DNA of 64,000 nt from Todiramphus chloris collaris (Eukaryota > Chordata > Aves > Coraciiformes > Alcedinidae): assembly GCA_025345505.1 (NCBI GenBank), contig JANVCC010010406.1, positions 12,750,852 to 12,814,851 of the forward strand. The letters run 5' to 3'. Of the stretch, positions 24,098 to 37,845 are shown piece by piece. A program made the position numbers and the translations under genes. Below the pieces are notes generated by a model. The model had not been told where the DNA came from, did not search any database, and saw only the letters and a program-made list of their open reading frames with translations. Every line of letters starts with the position of its first letter. Position 1 is the stretch's first letter.

Positions 24098-26761
24098 TTA
24101 CTACTCTGAACCATATAGCCACTTCTATTAAAAGCTGCATGCAAATAGCTATCTTTAGAGTGCCATAGATTAGTCATATTTGTTTTCCAAGGAAGAATAT
24201 AAATACTGTTTAACGGGTAAACAGAGAGTATTTTGCAAATGAGCCCAGATGGAAAACTAACAGATGGCCTAGTACTGTATTTTTTATGCTCAGCCCTACA
24301 TTTAAATTAAAAATTTTCATAATTAAGATGAAGGCTTCTAACAACACTAGCTACGTTTCCTATGGCAGCATCATATAGCACGTATCACAGGTATAAACTT
24401 TTCATAAAACAGTGCTAAAACATATATACACATTTTGCTCTTTAGTTAGTTAAAACAAAGTGAATCAATAAAATGCGATTCGTGGAAATTAAAGAAAGAG
24501 GGAAATAAAAACCATTTATACAAACATACATCATATAATAAAGATGTCTACCACCATCTGGCCTTTTTCCCCTGCAAACTGAATGACCCACCACCTCACT
24601 TGAAGGGGAAGGAGAAGGATCACATTTGTTATGTGCCTTCAGCCAAGAACCAGAAGGTCGGTAGGATTTTCCTAATGCATTACCTGAATGAAATGGGGTT
24701 TTAAATTTTAATATTAGAAGAGCAGGTAAAGACGGTTGATAAACTGTGGCCCTACACACGTTATATTCTGAGAACTGTGTCAAGTGCAGTGATTTATACA
24801 CTAATATTTTCCTCCCATAAAGTGGCATTTATATGTATGTGGGTGTTACAGTCACAGACGCGGTTGCTAAAGCAAGGGCAGCACCTTGCACATGGTCTGA
24901 CAGGTCAGGGGACAGAGCAGGCAGAGCAGGGGATCTTTTCTCCTCATACAACCCCAACTTGTACTCCCCACCACCCACAGCATTAACACAGCATGGGAGA
25001 GGTGAAACACCTGCAGTCACACCCAACAGCCTCTCTACATCTCCAGTGTTCATTTTGTATCATCTTTGAAAAGAGAGAAGTGCTCTTTTTACAGCAGCCT
25101 ATAAGCAAGCGTCATTGAAGTCAATTACAAGTTACACTTTTTCTTGGGCCACCCAGGATTCAGGAAGAGTAAAATGTCTTCAAAGCATTTCTGTCTTCAT
25201 GCTACACTCCCTGGAGAGTTTTCCTCAGTTGTCCCAGGTCAGAAGCCAACTGTGCAGGCACAAGCTTGTGGCAAGGGGGGCTGCCTCTGTACAAGGCACA
25301 AACAACACTCAAGTCTACCTGCCAGGCATTCTTGAATATCATCAGGGTTCAATAAAATTGACACTTCCAGGAGACCCTAGGCTAAAAGTCAGCAACTCAC
25401 TCAGCTTACAAATCAGTTCACAGTGGTAGAAAATACATGCTTTGTTACCACATAGCTTCTTCTACTGCTCTCACAGTCATAACATTTAAGTGCCTTACCA
25501 CAGCACATTAAATAGTGTAACTCAGAACTATCATTTGGCTTATTTGCAGGCTCAGACTGTCCCCATGGAGGGAATTTGATGTATAGCATGTGTCTTGTTT
25601 TGATGGTGTAAATACTATTTCTTCACGTGTTGCTCTGTGTACATCAGCAAAGGAAAGCCTGAAGCTGCATGCCTTGTGTTGGAGCAGAGCAGGGGATGCT
25701 TATTCCCCACTTGTGGGAGCTCATCCCGCAGGCACAGGGTGGCAGAGACAAGCTTGCCCTTTTTTTATAACCAAAGTAGCTTGAAAACTATGGGAAAAGA
25801 TCTAGAAATACACTGCTCTTAATTAACCAATCTGTTAGCAGAGAGTTCTTAGGTGTTCATGTTTCCATTTGTAAAGCCCGGTAAGAGACTGTTTCCTTTC
25901 TAGGGAGTGCTGCTGTAATGCTGTCAGTCTCTTGACTACTTTCCCAGAATTTTCTGTGCAGGTTTGACATTTCTGGAACTAAATCTTTAAGAGAAATGCC
26001 CTCTGGTTAAACTCTCCCTCCTTGCTTTTCCTCATGTGTGTATTGCTGATCAGGTAGCTGCAGAGACATCTGCTGGTTGTTACACGTTTTGAGCATTAAT
26101 TAATTATAAGGAAGACAGCAAATTCCTTAAATTGTGTTTAGATTTGGCTGATTCATGCAACAGAGGACTAAAGAACTGAACTGGTCTGTTTCTTGATGAA
26201 GCTTTTTGAGTTGCAGGAAATCTAGTTTGAGCTATCACACTGATTTTAGTGATTGAGCTTTTGACATTAGCTGGGTTCATTTAGAAGTTTATGATCACTG
26301 TCACATCCTGTGTCACTCTTCCTAACATCCTATGTGTGTGTTCCAAATAAGTTTTTGTCTTTACTTCTGCATTGCAAGTGCAAATTATTCAAAGTAAAGA
26401 ATATTCTTTATCATTAGTGCACTGTTTGGAGAAGCCATGAAGGTAGACACTACCTTCTACTTCCATAGTTTATATGGTTTGCAGTTCCATATGTTTGTTT
26501 TTGGGAAGATACACTTCCAGTTCTTGCAATAAACCACTATTTCCCCCACCCTGTTCTGCCCCTCCCTGTTGACGTTGTACAGGTTTAAACCAGTTCCATC
26601 TTAAAAGGTTCACTATTGTTATCAGCTAATTCACACCACTACCATTGCCCTGGTAATCCATGGCACCAAATAAACAGTTTGATAATCCAGCAATATGGAA
26701 TCTAATCTGCTCTTTCAAGGCAAGTGAATTTGACTGTAAATCATTTCTGCACACAGGTTTG

Positions 26762-26834
26762 TCTCTTCTCTTCTCTTCTCTTCTCTTCTCTTCTCTTCTC
26801 TTCTCTTCTCTTCTCTTCTCTTCTCTTCTCTTCT
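26762..26834 (+). repeat. (TTCTC)n pentanucleotide microsatellite
   Basis: About fourteen uninterrupted copies of the pentamer TTCTC (AGAGA-type on the other strand). The purity suggests it is young and probably length-variable. It produces spurious frames of Arg/Glu/Lys repeats on the minus strand and Leu/Phe/Ser repeats on the plus strand, which are not genes. Confidence 0.97.
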
Positions 26835-27559
26835 TAATTATACCTGTGCAAATCTTCATTTGTTTATCATTGACAAATATATTATGTAGGCTATTTGTGT
26901 TCCCAGAAGGCACGTTTCCATACTGAACACTTCTCTGGGGATTAAAATGTCTTAGTCATTAATTCAAATGTGACACACAAAACTGTTAATACTCTCCTAG
27001 TCAGTGTTACCTGAATTTTCTGCCCATAGCTTCAAAAAAACTATGTGGCTATAAAAGTAGCAGACTTAAATATCCAACAACTTATTAAGGATGAAGAAAA
27101 ATACATTTATTTTCACTTGAGTTTGCTTTGTAGGTTTTTACTGTGTTTTGTTATATTTTTCAGTTCCGGAAATCTTTAAGACCCTGCTATGCACATTAGC
27201 CACTAATTCTATTTTCACAAGGAGATGAGGGGATGTTTCCTCATGCACATTTCCTCAGCTGGGAAAGGACACACAACAAGCACATATGCTCAATAGGGCT
27301 TTAAAACAAGTTTTATTGTCTATGTCACATTTCATGGAAAGCTTGTAAATAAAAGTCTGGGATTTAGTGCTGTAACTCTCACTGAATGTAGAACAGCTCC
27401 AGAACTAGCTCAAGGGCTCAGCCAGTGGCTGGGTACACCCATGGCTGCAGGGAGGCACAAGGGAAGAATGGTAGATAGAGTCCATCTCCCAGAGCCATGC
27501 TCAGCCACGGTCTCCCCCTCAACAACATGCTGCACATGCAGGAACCCAGCTGGCCTGTT

Positions 27560-29799
27560 GGTTTGCTGCTGTGGTAAACACAGTCCAGGAGGTTCCTGCA
27601 GGGCATTGATGATAACTTTCAGACATAGGTGGTGGAGGACCCAGTGAGGAGATGTGTGCTGATGAACAAAGATCTGTCTGGGGACATAAAGGCTGGGGGG
27701 ACCCTTGGTTGTAGTGACCATGAGAGATGGTGGACTCCATTAGTATATGAGGAAGAAGCAGGGCAACAAGTAAGATTGCAACCCTGGACTTCAGGAAAGC
27801 TAACATTATCCTCTTCAAAGACCTAGCTGAAGGAATTCCATGGGCTAGGACTCTAGATTGTAGGGAGCCCAAGAGAGATGGTTAATATTTAAGCACCACT
27901 TCTTCCAAGCTAAAGAGTGTTCCATTCCTCTGAGTTAAAAATCAAGTAAAGGAGGCAGGGGATCTTCATGGATGAGCAAGGCGCTTCTGAAAAAAATCTT
28001 ATGAAAGAAGGCAGTTTACATTGTGGGGAAAAAGGGACTGGTCAGTTGGGAGGAAGATAGGAACATTGACAGAGTATGTAGGGACACAATGAGGAAGACC
28101 ATCCATGCAAGAGATTACAAGGACAACAAGAAGAGCTTCAAATACGTCATCAGGAAAAGGAAGACTAAGGAAAATGTGGGCCCGCTGCTGAATTAGGTGG
28201 AAGCCCTGGTGATGGAGGATACAGAAAAGGCAGAGTTACTCAATGCCTTCTTTGTTTCAGTTGTTACTACCAAGACCAGACCTCAAGAATCCCAGACCCT
28301 GGAGGTAGAGAGAGAAAGTCTGGAGGAAGGAAGATTCTGCACTGTTTGATGAGGATTGTGTCAGAGATCACTTAAGCAAACTGGACATACACAAATACAT
28401 GGATCATGATGGGATTCACCCATGAGTGCTGAGAGAGCTGGCTGATGTTGCTATGCCACTCTCCATCATTTTTGGAAGGTCATGGAGAACAGGAGAGGTG
28501 TATGAGGACTGGAGGAAAGCCAATGTCACTCCAGTCTTCAAAATGGCCAAGAAGGAAGACCCAGGAAGTCACAGACCAGTCAACCTCACCTCCATCCCTG
28601 AAAGGTGATAGAACAGCTCATTCTGGAGGTCATCTCTACACACATGGAGGAAAAGAAAGTTATCAGGAGTAGTCAGTATGGATTCACCAAGGGGAAATGA
28701 TGCTCAACTGGTCCAATTGCCTTCTAGGATGGTGTGACTAGCTGAGAGCAGTAGGTGTTGTTTACTTTGACTTCAGCAAGGCTTTTGACACTGTCTCCCA
28801 TAATATCTGCATGGGTAAGCTCAGGAAGCATGGATTAGATGAGTGGACAGTGAGGTGGATTGAGAACTGGGCTGAATGACAGAGCTCAGAGGGTCGTGAT
28901 CAGTGGTCCAAATTCTATTTGGAGACTTCTTGCTAGTGTTCCCCAGGGATCAGTGTTGGGTCCAATCTTGTTCAACATCTTCATCAATGACCTGGATGAA
29001 GAGACAGAGTGTACCCTCAGCAAGTTTACTAATGATACAAAACTGTGAGGAGTGGCTGGTACACCACAAGGCTGTGCTGCCATCCAGTGAGATCAGGACA
29101 GGCTGGAGAATCGGGTGGAGGGGAACCTAATGAAGTTCAACAAGGATAAGTGTAGAGTCCTACACCTGGGGAGGACCACCATATACCAGTACAGGTTAGG
29201 GGTAGACCTGCTGGAAAGCGGCTCCATGGAGAAGCACCCAGGAGTCCTTGTGGACTATGAGCCAGTAGTGTGCTGTTGTGGCCAGGAATGCCAATGGTAT
29301 CCTGGAATGCAATAAGAAGAGTGTGACCAGCAGATCAAGAGATACGAGAGATAAGAATGGAGGGCTAAGGGGATGATTAAGGGACTGGAACGTCTCTCTT
29401 TTGAAGAAAGGCTGAGAGACCTGGGAATGTTTAGCCCAGAGAAGAGAAGACTCAGAGGGGATCTTACTAATGTTTACAAATATCCAAAGAGTGATTGTCA
29501 AGTAGAAGGGTCCCATCTCTTTTCACTGGTGCCCTGTGATATGAAAAGGGACAACAGTCACAAACTGCAACACAGGAAGTTCCACCTCAACATGAGGAAA
29601 AATTTAATTCCCGTGAGGGTGACAGAGCACTGGAACAGGCTGCCCAGAGAGGTTGTGGAGTCTCCTTCCTGGAGACTTTCAAAACCCGCTTGGATATGTT
29701 CCTGTGTGGCCTGCCCTGGGTTATCCTTCTCTGTCAGGGGGTCGGACTTGATGATCTTCAGACATCCCTTCCCAAACCTACTATATTTCTGTGAGTCTC
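27560..29799 (+). mobile_element. CR1: 5'-truncated CR1 LINE, older copy
   Basis: A plus-strand CR1 of about 2.24 kb starting in the endonuclease region (SRRFLQGIDDNF-like near 27585, GGTLGCSDHE near 27695) and running through the reverse transcriptase ([56 protein letters not shown]) to a decayed octamer end near 29799. FADD reads FTND. Many stops and shifts break the frame. Near 29345-29375 the text jumps from the RYERE region directly to MIKGLERL, skipping roughly 110 bases that normally encode the [14 protein letters not shown] segment. Between the endonuclease and reverse transcriptase the linker differs from that of the 1964-6450 copy, so it belongs to another subfamily. The 5' edge is approximate. 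Confidence 0.85.
28426..29700 (+). pseudogene. CR1 ORF2 remnant: reverse transcriptase to C-terminus
   Basis: Decayed ORF2 within the 27.6-29.8 kb CR1. Readable blocks are LRELADVAMPLSIIFGRSW, GEVYEDWRKANVTPVFK, TSIPER, then in other frames [80 protein letters not shown] and [14 protein letters not shown]. The aspartate pair of the active site is lost (FTND) and the frame changes repeatedly, so no enzyme can be made. Divergence is clearly greater than in the copies at 1964-6450 and 45979-47600. Confidence 0.85.
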
Positions 29800-31038
29800 A
29801 GAGGTACAGCCTTTGGAAATTATTTAAGGGATTGGATGCGAGGGAAAATAGCTGAAGGCTGATCAAATGTCACAAAATTGTAGATAGCAAAGAAAGGAGA
29901 AAGGAAACATAACATGTTCTTGTAGTAAGGCATATGAAGGAACTTGTGGCGGGATTTTCATTTAACTCAGATCATGTTAAACTGAAGAAGGCAATATAAA
30001 CGTAAGATCTTCCATCAATTCTTCGCAGTTAGTGCACCAGACCATTGCCCAGCTGACCTGCCCAGGATATGGTCTGTTTCCTTCATGTAAAAACAACAGA
30101 TTTATATTTTTTCCTGTCACATTTTTTTGTGTAAGTATATCCTTTTCATGACTGCAGGAGTGTGGCTTTCTGTGCCTGTGGTGATGAAGCTTTTTCTCAA
30201 GGGCCGCTCAGCCCAGGAGTTTGATTTAGATGCTTAGCATGTTAGATACAAAATGGTGTTTTGGGAAATGTGTGTTGGGGTATTTTATGGGAAATCCTCA
30301 TCTCTGGTTATTAGAGGGGAGGAATTACAATTTAGTGCCTTTTCCCCAGCTAGATTCAGAAATGTCTGGTTTAGGGCAGGTGTTCAAATACTCACTCTCA
30401 CAGAGATTCCCCTACCATGAATGGACCCGTTGGGTGGAAAACTGTCAGTGTGACAAATGAATATGTGAAGGAAAGTTTGAGGACAGCTGCAGATTTTAGA
30501 CTAGTGACCCCAGCAAAATTGCACAGATGGAAGCAGTTATGGAGATGCAGGGAGACTAGCTATTGCTGTGCACGCAAGTCTAAACACGGGAAAGATGCAA
30601 GTCTCGACAGCAGGTGAACACTCAGTGTAGGACCACTTCCTTAATTTTAACCTTGGGATGTCCTTTCTTAAAATATTCCCCATCTGCTTCAATTCACAAG
30701 TAATGAGATTGTAATTTTCAAGCACAACCTTTTTTCTGGAGTTCTTCACAAGATAAAAAAAATTCAATGGCAACTAAAACTGGATTCTTGACCTTGATCT
30801 GGGAAAAGGAGGAAAATGTGGATGAGAAGAGAGTTGTTTTATGATTTGAAGTAAACAGCAAAGCTCTGAAGCATCTGTCTCTCTCCTTTTCCCTTAAACC
30901 TGCATGACCTGACCAAGCCTCGCTGTCCATTTAAAAATGGAAAACTGTTATGATGGTCATTATGTTTTCTTGAGAGGACAACTTTGTATTACACACAGCA
31001 CGTGCTGCACGCTGCTAAATCTTTTTCTTCCCTAAAAA

Positions 31039-31186
31039 GTTTGTCTTTTGTTTGTTTGTTTGTTTTGGGGTTTTGTGTGTATGTGTGTTTTTGATTTGTT
31101 TGGTTGGGTTTTTTTGTTTTGTTGTTGTTGGTTATTTGGTTGGGATTTTGTTTGTTTGTTTGGATTTGTTTTTGTTTTGTTTTGAG
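31039..31186 (+). repeat. G/T-rich low-complexity tract
   Basis: About 150 bases almost wholly G and T, mixing GTTT repeats with TTGGTTGGG-like units. Very few A or C bases interrupt it. It is the longest of the six C/A (or G/T) asymmetric tracts in the window. Minus-strand frames through it are runs of Asn, Lys, Gln, Pro and Thr and are not genes. Confidence 0.9.
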
Positions 31187-34100
31187 CAGCTTTGGGGGCA
31201 TTTTTAATCATCAAATCTTGACAGTGTGATTCAAGATGTTCTAACAAGCACTTTACTAACAGATGAAGAGTAAAATCTGTAAGTGGATTGTTTCACTGTA
31301 CATCATAAAACACAAATGCTAGGACAACCATGGAGGTACTGCTTTGTTTTAGCTTATCTAAGAAAAGGAGGGTTTATTTCCAACATCTCTTCTTTGTTTA
31401 CTGTGATGTCTTTCAGCTATTGAAGAAGTTTCTGCTGCCTGTGGAAAACAGTACAAGATTTTTTAAATTCTTTTTTTAAATTCCTTTCAAGTATGGCTCT
31501 GTCTGACTAATTTTGTTACAGGAACTTAAGTTAACAGCCTATCTCCAGCAGGAATTTTTATGAGACTACATGAACGTGAGCATTTGCCAAGGCCAGATAA
31601 AGTAATCTGAAGGCTTCCTATCCTGGCCTGAGGGGAGGGTTGTACTTTTAGGGTGGGCAGAACCGCCTGCAATCTTGCAACTGATCTGAAAGTCACCAAG
31701 GGCTCAAGCCTTGTTCCTGCCTGCTGCAGCTGATTCCAGTTCAATACACTGGTAGGACTGATGCACTGGTTGCTGAAAAAGGCACAGCCCACCGTTGCAG
31801 GAAGGTCTAATAAGGATTCCCTCTGTGAATGCATCGTTTTGGGAGCCTGCAAATATCAAGTGAGGTCAAGGTAGAGGGAAAGACACGCTTGGGAACATCA
31901 GGTTGTGCAGATGGTGAGTGACAGTTGTACTCCTAAGATTTGATTATGGTTGCAGAGCCCTGAAAAAGAGGACTGGAGTCTGCTCACAGGGCTTACGATC
32001 AGTGCAGGGATTGAAGCAGAACTCAATGTATAGACCTGTCCTCTTCAGAAAGGTGAATATTGTTCAGTGGGAGAGTTTATGCCTTAAACCGTTCTGCTCT
32101 GTTATCACAAAGACACTGTGGGTATTGCTCACAGTGAAAATTCTGTATCATATCTTGAATGACCAAGGCACTGAGACTGAAACTGCCACAGTGGTGAGGA
32201 TAAATGATGTCTGAGTGCAGCATTTCTAAAGGCTCCAGAAATAATGCAAAATTAAGCACAGGAAGATTCATGCATCAAGCATTTCCTCGTGTTTAACAAA
32301 GATGCAGTGAAAATCCAAGATATTGCAGTTAGGATTATATGACCATTTATGATACAAACAGAGCAAACTTCAGTAGAGAGACTGAGAGGTGTTTTGTTTC
32401 CTGAAGCTGAACAACAGATCAGTGGAAATGTAACAGGCCTGCTGTGGCCAGGAAGTGAGGGCTGTAGAGGAAACGTATGTAGGCTTGCTTTACAAATCTT
32501 TTTCAGATTTTTAGAGCAGAAAGAAACTTTTTCTCCCCTGTTGTTATGGGAAAAAATAAATTCCCAGAGTTACATGCTGAAGTCCTTTTTGTTTACTGTT
32601 TGGGAATCTGCCTGAGGAAAGGCTAAATAAAAAAGAAGTATTAGGACAGTGGGATTTTACCCAAGTTTCAATGAAACAATGCTGAGGATCACCGTAACTA
32701 TATAAAAAAATTCTTGCCTACCTTAGTCTGGGACAGGCAGCTAAACAAATGGCACTGGCACCACAATTTTTGTCCTCTTTTCAAGGTCCTTGGGTAACAT
32801 ACATTCTTATTCATTTCTGGAAAAAAGTGCATTCCTGGACTCAGTGGTTCCAGAAAGAGCATGGGAGTCTCCACAAAACTCACCTGACTTGTCTCAGGAT
32901 GCCCCCCTGACTTAGGCTGCCATTGCCTCCTCTACCTGTGGTGCTGTGCTCCCACCACCTAACTTATCAGTGTAGCCTCACAGGGCATACCCATGCTTGC
33001 CCTGTGCCAGCAATACCCTGCTTCTCCTCTTTTATCACGTGTTGGCAATTTGGCAAGGGCAGTTAAGCAAGGCGTTATTTCTGTGAAATAACACTGCTTC
33101 TGAAGATACCCTATTTTACTCTTGCTTCAAGACATATTTTCAGTATTGTCTTTACTGCACACAGTTCCATCACCCTGACCTCCTTCATAGTGCAAGGCTT
33201 TGGGGAACAGACACACAGCATGCTGAATACGGTTCCTTAAGGGTAACACATTGGCAGGGTTAGAGGACTCCCCAGTCTTAAGCAGTTAAAGAAATGCAAA
33301 AACTTGCAGTTTTGTTGGTTTTTGGCTCAAGTTCTGCACTAGATGTGTAATTTAGTTGCATTTCTGGTGCATCAGATAACTCTATCTCTCTGCCATAAAG
33401 ATGTCTTAAGGTTTCTAAGTACCTGAGATAGACATCTTAGATAATCTTTCCACAGATAGTTCTTAAGTCAGGCCTGCAGACATAGTTTTCTAAGTCCTGT
33501 GTCATAGCAGGGTACTGGAGTTTATAATAGGTAGAAACTGAAGAGACAGGAGCAAGCTGTTACCCTGTCTTTGTTAGGCTGTTTTCAAACAGCTGGGATG
33601 ATGGCTTTTTAAAAGCTGCCATTTTTTTATTCTTCTTAAAATTGACCTATTAGCCTGCAATAAGAATATAGATATGGTCCTTATTCCTACCTTGAGCAGC
33701 AGCACCACCAGGGCTAGGTCCTGCTGGAAAGGAAGCTGGATACCAGCTCTGCATCCCTTAATTTTCCCTTGTTTCCACACAGTGTGTTCCAGAGGAACAC
33801 AGCTGCCTGTGAAGAGCTATTATTACAGAACTGCAGTCAACAAGGTACTTTGAAGCTGGGAAAAAGCAGTCAACCCTGGATTACCACTGTTCCTCAGGCC
33901 TTGTGCTTTGCCCAATGGGTTACTCCAAGATTTTGCACAGTTTCTTGACAAAATGTACTAAAAACACTTTAAAAAAGAGCAGCCAGACTTTCTCTTTTTG
34001 AAAGGCATTTATTCCTAGTATTGTAGTGGCAGCATACTTATCAAAGTGAAGTTCTTGCTGCTGTCTCTGACATTTAGTGTGCTGCAGCATCATTACAATG

Positions 34101-34369
34101 CGATCTGTACTTCAGGGTAGGAGATACTGACAGAGCTTCAGCTGCAGGGTTAAGCAGTGAAAGGACAATATCCTGTTCAAAAATAGGCTAGTTTCTACAA
34201 TGCAAGGAAAAACCCCATTAAAGCAAAACAAAACAGAACACATCTGGTGCTAACCTTTCTTGTGGAAACAGCTCTTTTTAGTGAGCTTTTTAGTGCAGTC
34301 ACACTCTGCACTGCTATGCTGTTCTCCTCATGCAGACGCACACGTGTTGAGCCTTCACTGCCACCATGC

Positions 34370-34750
34370 CCAAGAACAGAGGCAGTGCTCATGTCTTCTT
34401 TCTGGCTTGCTGCAGCATTGTGTCTTTCCTTGTTTTCCAGACTTTTGCCCTCTTCCTTTTCCCTCGTTTCATGCTTCCAACACTGCACCCTCTTTCAGGA
34501 TCTCCCGGTTTCACCTTCCTCAGCTGATCATTCCTTTTAACATTGTCTTCTCTTCAGAAAGAGTTGAATTCTGTTCATCTTGTTCTCCAGACTGCTGCCA
34601 TTCCCTCTTGTCCCAAGGATCACATCTCCCTTTTCTGCTCATCCTTCCCTCTTTATTGTCTTACAGCATTCCTCCATCAAAGAGGAGTGGCTCTGTCTTC
34701 CTTTGTTTCTCAGTCCTACCACTTTTATTATCTTCCTTCCATCAGGTATA
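34370..34750 (+). other. Pyrimidine-rich stretch, not a gene
   Basis: The plus strand is visibly rich in C and T over nearly 400 bases, so stop codons are scarce and overlapping frames stay open together (for example 34247-34540 and 34260-34751). The predicted peptides are Ser/Leu/Phe/Cys-rich with no domain I know. I read this as a compositional effect. Confidence 0.65.
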
Positions 34751-34785
34751 AATCATACCTACTGAAGGAAATGCCTCATTTAATT

Positions 34786-34821
34786 TTGTTTGTTTGTTTA
34801 CTTGTTTGTTTTGTTGTTGCT
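34786..34821 (+). repeat. GTTT repeat tract
   Basis: Short run of GTTT units with minor interruptions, of the same G/T-only type as the tract at 31039-31186. Confidence 0.8.
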
Positions 34822-37782
34822 TTGTCATTTTTTTTTAATCTAGCCACTTCTGCAGAGAAATCCAACAATCATCCTGGTTGTTTCCTCCTCCTCTTATTTT
34901 CCTTGGAGCAGGTAAAAAGCTATTAATATATAACTTTGTGCCACAATGGAACCTGGTATTCTCTGAAGGAGGAAAATATGTGGATGCCTGTAGCTGAGCC
35001 TGGAGATATGGAATAAATCAAGTCCTAAAGGACATAAATCTTTTAATCTGATTGTAGCTTTTGATTTTTGTTGCTTTTTAAAAAGAAAAAAAAAAAAAAA
35101 GTCTGCAGTTGTTTTATCCTGGTTCTGTAGTGGTAAAGAAATGTTGAAATCTATCTTTACAGGGGAAAAAAGTGCTAATAGATCACATCTACCCTAGCTC
35201 TTAAAAGCATAAGTAGCAATAGTGGAACAAGATTATTTTTAAATCCATCTTTCTGCTACATTTATAAATCAGAGCAATATTACTGCTTCTGCAGCTAGAA
35301 AAAGACATTGCAAGATTGTTTACCTCTCCGCTTTGTCACACACTTCAGTGCTGAGCAAATTCTAATGTGCAAAGTATCCAGTGAAAGCAGTGCTCATCAT
35401 TTTGCAAACAATGTATGCACTGGCTTACATTCCAACAGGTTGTTTTGTTCATAGGAGTTTGAAATACATTTTTTAGATATATATAATTTCATTTTTTGCC
35501 GGTGAAGAGTTTGCTTCGGCTGTCTGCAAGCTGATCATCCCTTACTAGTGGGTCAGCAGCAAAAAGTTCAAATGATTTGTTTTCTTACTTAGAAAGAAGG
35601 GAAGAATTGTCAAACCATGCTCAGCACTGCTTAAATATCTGGGTATTCATGAGTACAGCTATGAAAGGTCACTTGCAAAAAGATGTAAGTTGTGTAGGAA
35701 AGTGAATGTGGCAGAATAGCTGAGTAATTCAAGATTTAAGAAAACTCTCATAAATAATTTTGCCTTCTCTTCTTTTTCACTCTGCTTTAGTGTACATGAC
35801 ACTATCTTTCCTTTGATCTGCTGCCCATCTCTGCTGGACCTTCCTGGTTTATTATAAGATAGCCCCTGCAGGGTGGTGTTCTTGGATGGAGCACAGAAAA
35901 ATTTTGTACAGTAAAAACAATGTGAGGGAGTCATTTATTGGATTGGCATGTTGTTGTTTTTGCTGCTTGAATGGCAGATTTACAGGCCTTTGCTGTGCAG
36001 GTATTTATTGCTGAGATGGGGAGGAAACTGAACCATAAACATCTTGGTGACTTTGAATAAAAGCTGAAGAAGTGCTGAGGTCATTCTAGCAGCCTGTGTC
36101 TGCAGAGTTCAACGGAAGACATAGGAGAAGACAAATACTTGCCTTGGCCAGCTACACTAGAAATTCACTTAATTCACTGTAGCTATTATGTGTTTCTATA
36201 GATGAGGTATAGAAAAACAGTGCTTTTCTCAGTAAGCTACTTCACCTGTAATTTACTCTTCACAGAAAGATCCTTGTGATTACAATATTGAACAAATGTG
36301 GTGGTCAAAGCGTAATCAAGACCTTGCCCTGCTACCCAGAGAAAAATACAGGTTTGTACAATTAAGTCTTATTTTGAGAGGCATAAAAATACCTACATTA
36401 AGTTGTTTACCCACTTGAAATACTAGTATAGCATGTGGGATTAGAACGGAAATGAAAGGAAGTCCATCAAAGTCAGAAGCTGCTCTACAACTCAGGCTTG
36501 TGTATTCTGTCTTGGGGCACTCTCCGCATCCACTAAGATGTGTCTCCCAAGAGACCCTTGGATGCACAAAAACCAGACCTTTCTTCCATCAGGATGAATG
36601 AGGGTGCTGGGGACAAGGCTAAGGATTTTGATGCATCATTAGCCCTGTATAAAATAGAAACAGCTGCTTAGAAAATGTTAAAATCTACAAGTAGCTAATA
36701 CATCTAACTATAGGAAACCAGGTATTTTGACAGCAAACAAAAACACCTCTTAAAAAAATTTCTGTTTTTCTACCAGGAAGATGACAAAATTCAGGACTAC
36801 ACGTTACACTGGGACTCTCAAAGCCTTCATAGCAGAACTCATTATACTTTCATCACAGCAAATGTTATCACCAGAGGAAAAAAAAAAAAATTACAAAAAT
36901 GTTCATTTTTGATAGCTTTTTCTTTAAATTGTAATGCCTCTATTTACATGCATCTCATCCAGTTTTAGTAAGTGCACTAGCATAAGTACTCATGTAAAAA
37001 CTGACAAATAATGTAATATGTGCCCATTACCAAACCATGTTTTATACACTAAGGAGAATAGCCCCCTGCAAACACAAGTCAGAAAGTTGCTTTGGGTAAT
37101 TTAAGAAATAACTTGAGCTTGTATTCATTTATTCAGAAGTCAGTGTACAATATACTCATTTTATATTTACCATAATCCTAATATAATACTATGCAAGGAT
37201 TAGAATTTCTGTACATTCAGTAGCTTCACTTTTCTGTAGCTCCAGTACAATAGTGATAACTTAGCCAGTTTCTGCAGAACACCAAAATTTTATGTGTAAA
37301 GTTCTTTCCCATGGAACCTAATCTTCCATTGTTTTTGTCTGAAGATTCTGTGTTCAATCAGATACATGCTTGTACCAATAGAGCAGAGCAAATACACCTT
37401 TCAAATAAAGGATTTTTTTGCATCTATGATGAAAGCCTATTTCTGCCTTTGTCCTATTGCTCTCCGGTGTTGCAAAATCATCCTTTTCATGCTGACTTCA
37501 ACAGACCATGTCAGCCATTTGTCTGCATCACATCACTAGGGTAAGACTCACAAACCAGAAGCCAAGAAGTTTCCTCAAAGGTGGTGTCATAGGATTCCCA
37601 CATCTGATTTCAGCTCACTTTAAAATCCAGTACCGGTGCAGTCTGTGCTACCAGTAAAGTAACTGATGAAAAAAAGCTATCTTTGTGAAGCACACATACT
37701 CTTTTGATGGCTGAGACCTGTTGTGTATGAACTGCCACCTCAGTCGATCTGTTTTTTTCAAGTTTGAGTGTCTTTGCAATAG

Positions 37783-37845
37783 CCCTGTTTTGAGCAGGAT
37801 CTGGACCAGATGACTTCCAAAGGCACCTTCCAGCCTAGAATTTTC
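37783..37845 (+). mobile_element. CR1: Tiny CR1 3'-end relic
   Basis: About 60 bases resemble the CR1 3' untranslated end: a GGACCAGATGACTTCCAAAG segment matches the usual GGACTAGATGATCTCCAGAG block and is followed by a CCTTCCAGCC-like stretch. The octamers are not clear. The match is short and diverged, so this is a tentative call for an old insertion. Confidence 0.5.

Larger units (their letters stand above)
10809..27559. other. Long non-coding stretch with simple repeats
   Basis: About 16.7 kb without a recognised gene or CR1. Frames up to about 160 codons occur (for example 18399-18887 plus and 17175-17588 minus), but they lack family motifs and some cross low-complexity tracts. Individually listed items inside are a 20-bp tandem duplication, an A/C tract, two pyrimidine repeats and an AT palindrome. 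The stretch could be intergenic or a large intron; I cannot tell which. Confidence 0.55.

Noticed and set aside
26626-26926. Arg/Glu/Lys-repeat and Leu/Phe/Ser-repeat proteins
   Set aside because: Translation artefacts of the TTCTC microsatellite.
30989-31247. Asn/Lys/Gln/Thr-rich minus-strand frames
   Set aside because: Translation artefacts of the G/T-rich tract.
34247-34926. Overlapping forward frames up to 163 codons
   Set aside because: They lie in a pyrimidine-rich strand bias that removes stops in several frames together. The peptides are Ser/Leu/Cys/Phe-rich without a domain.
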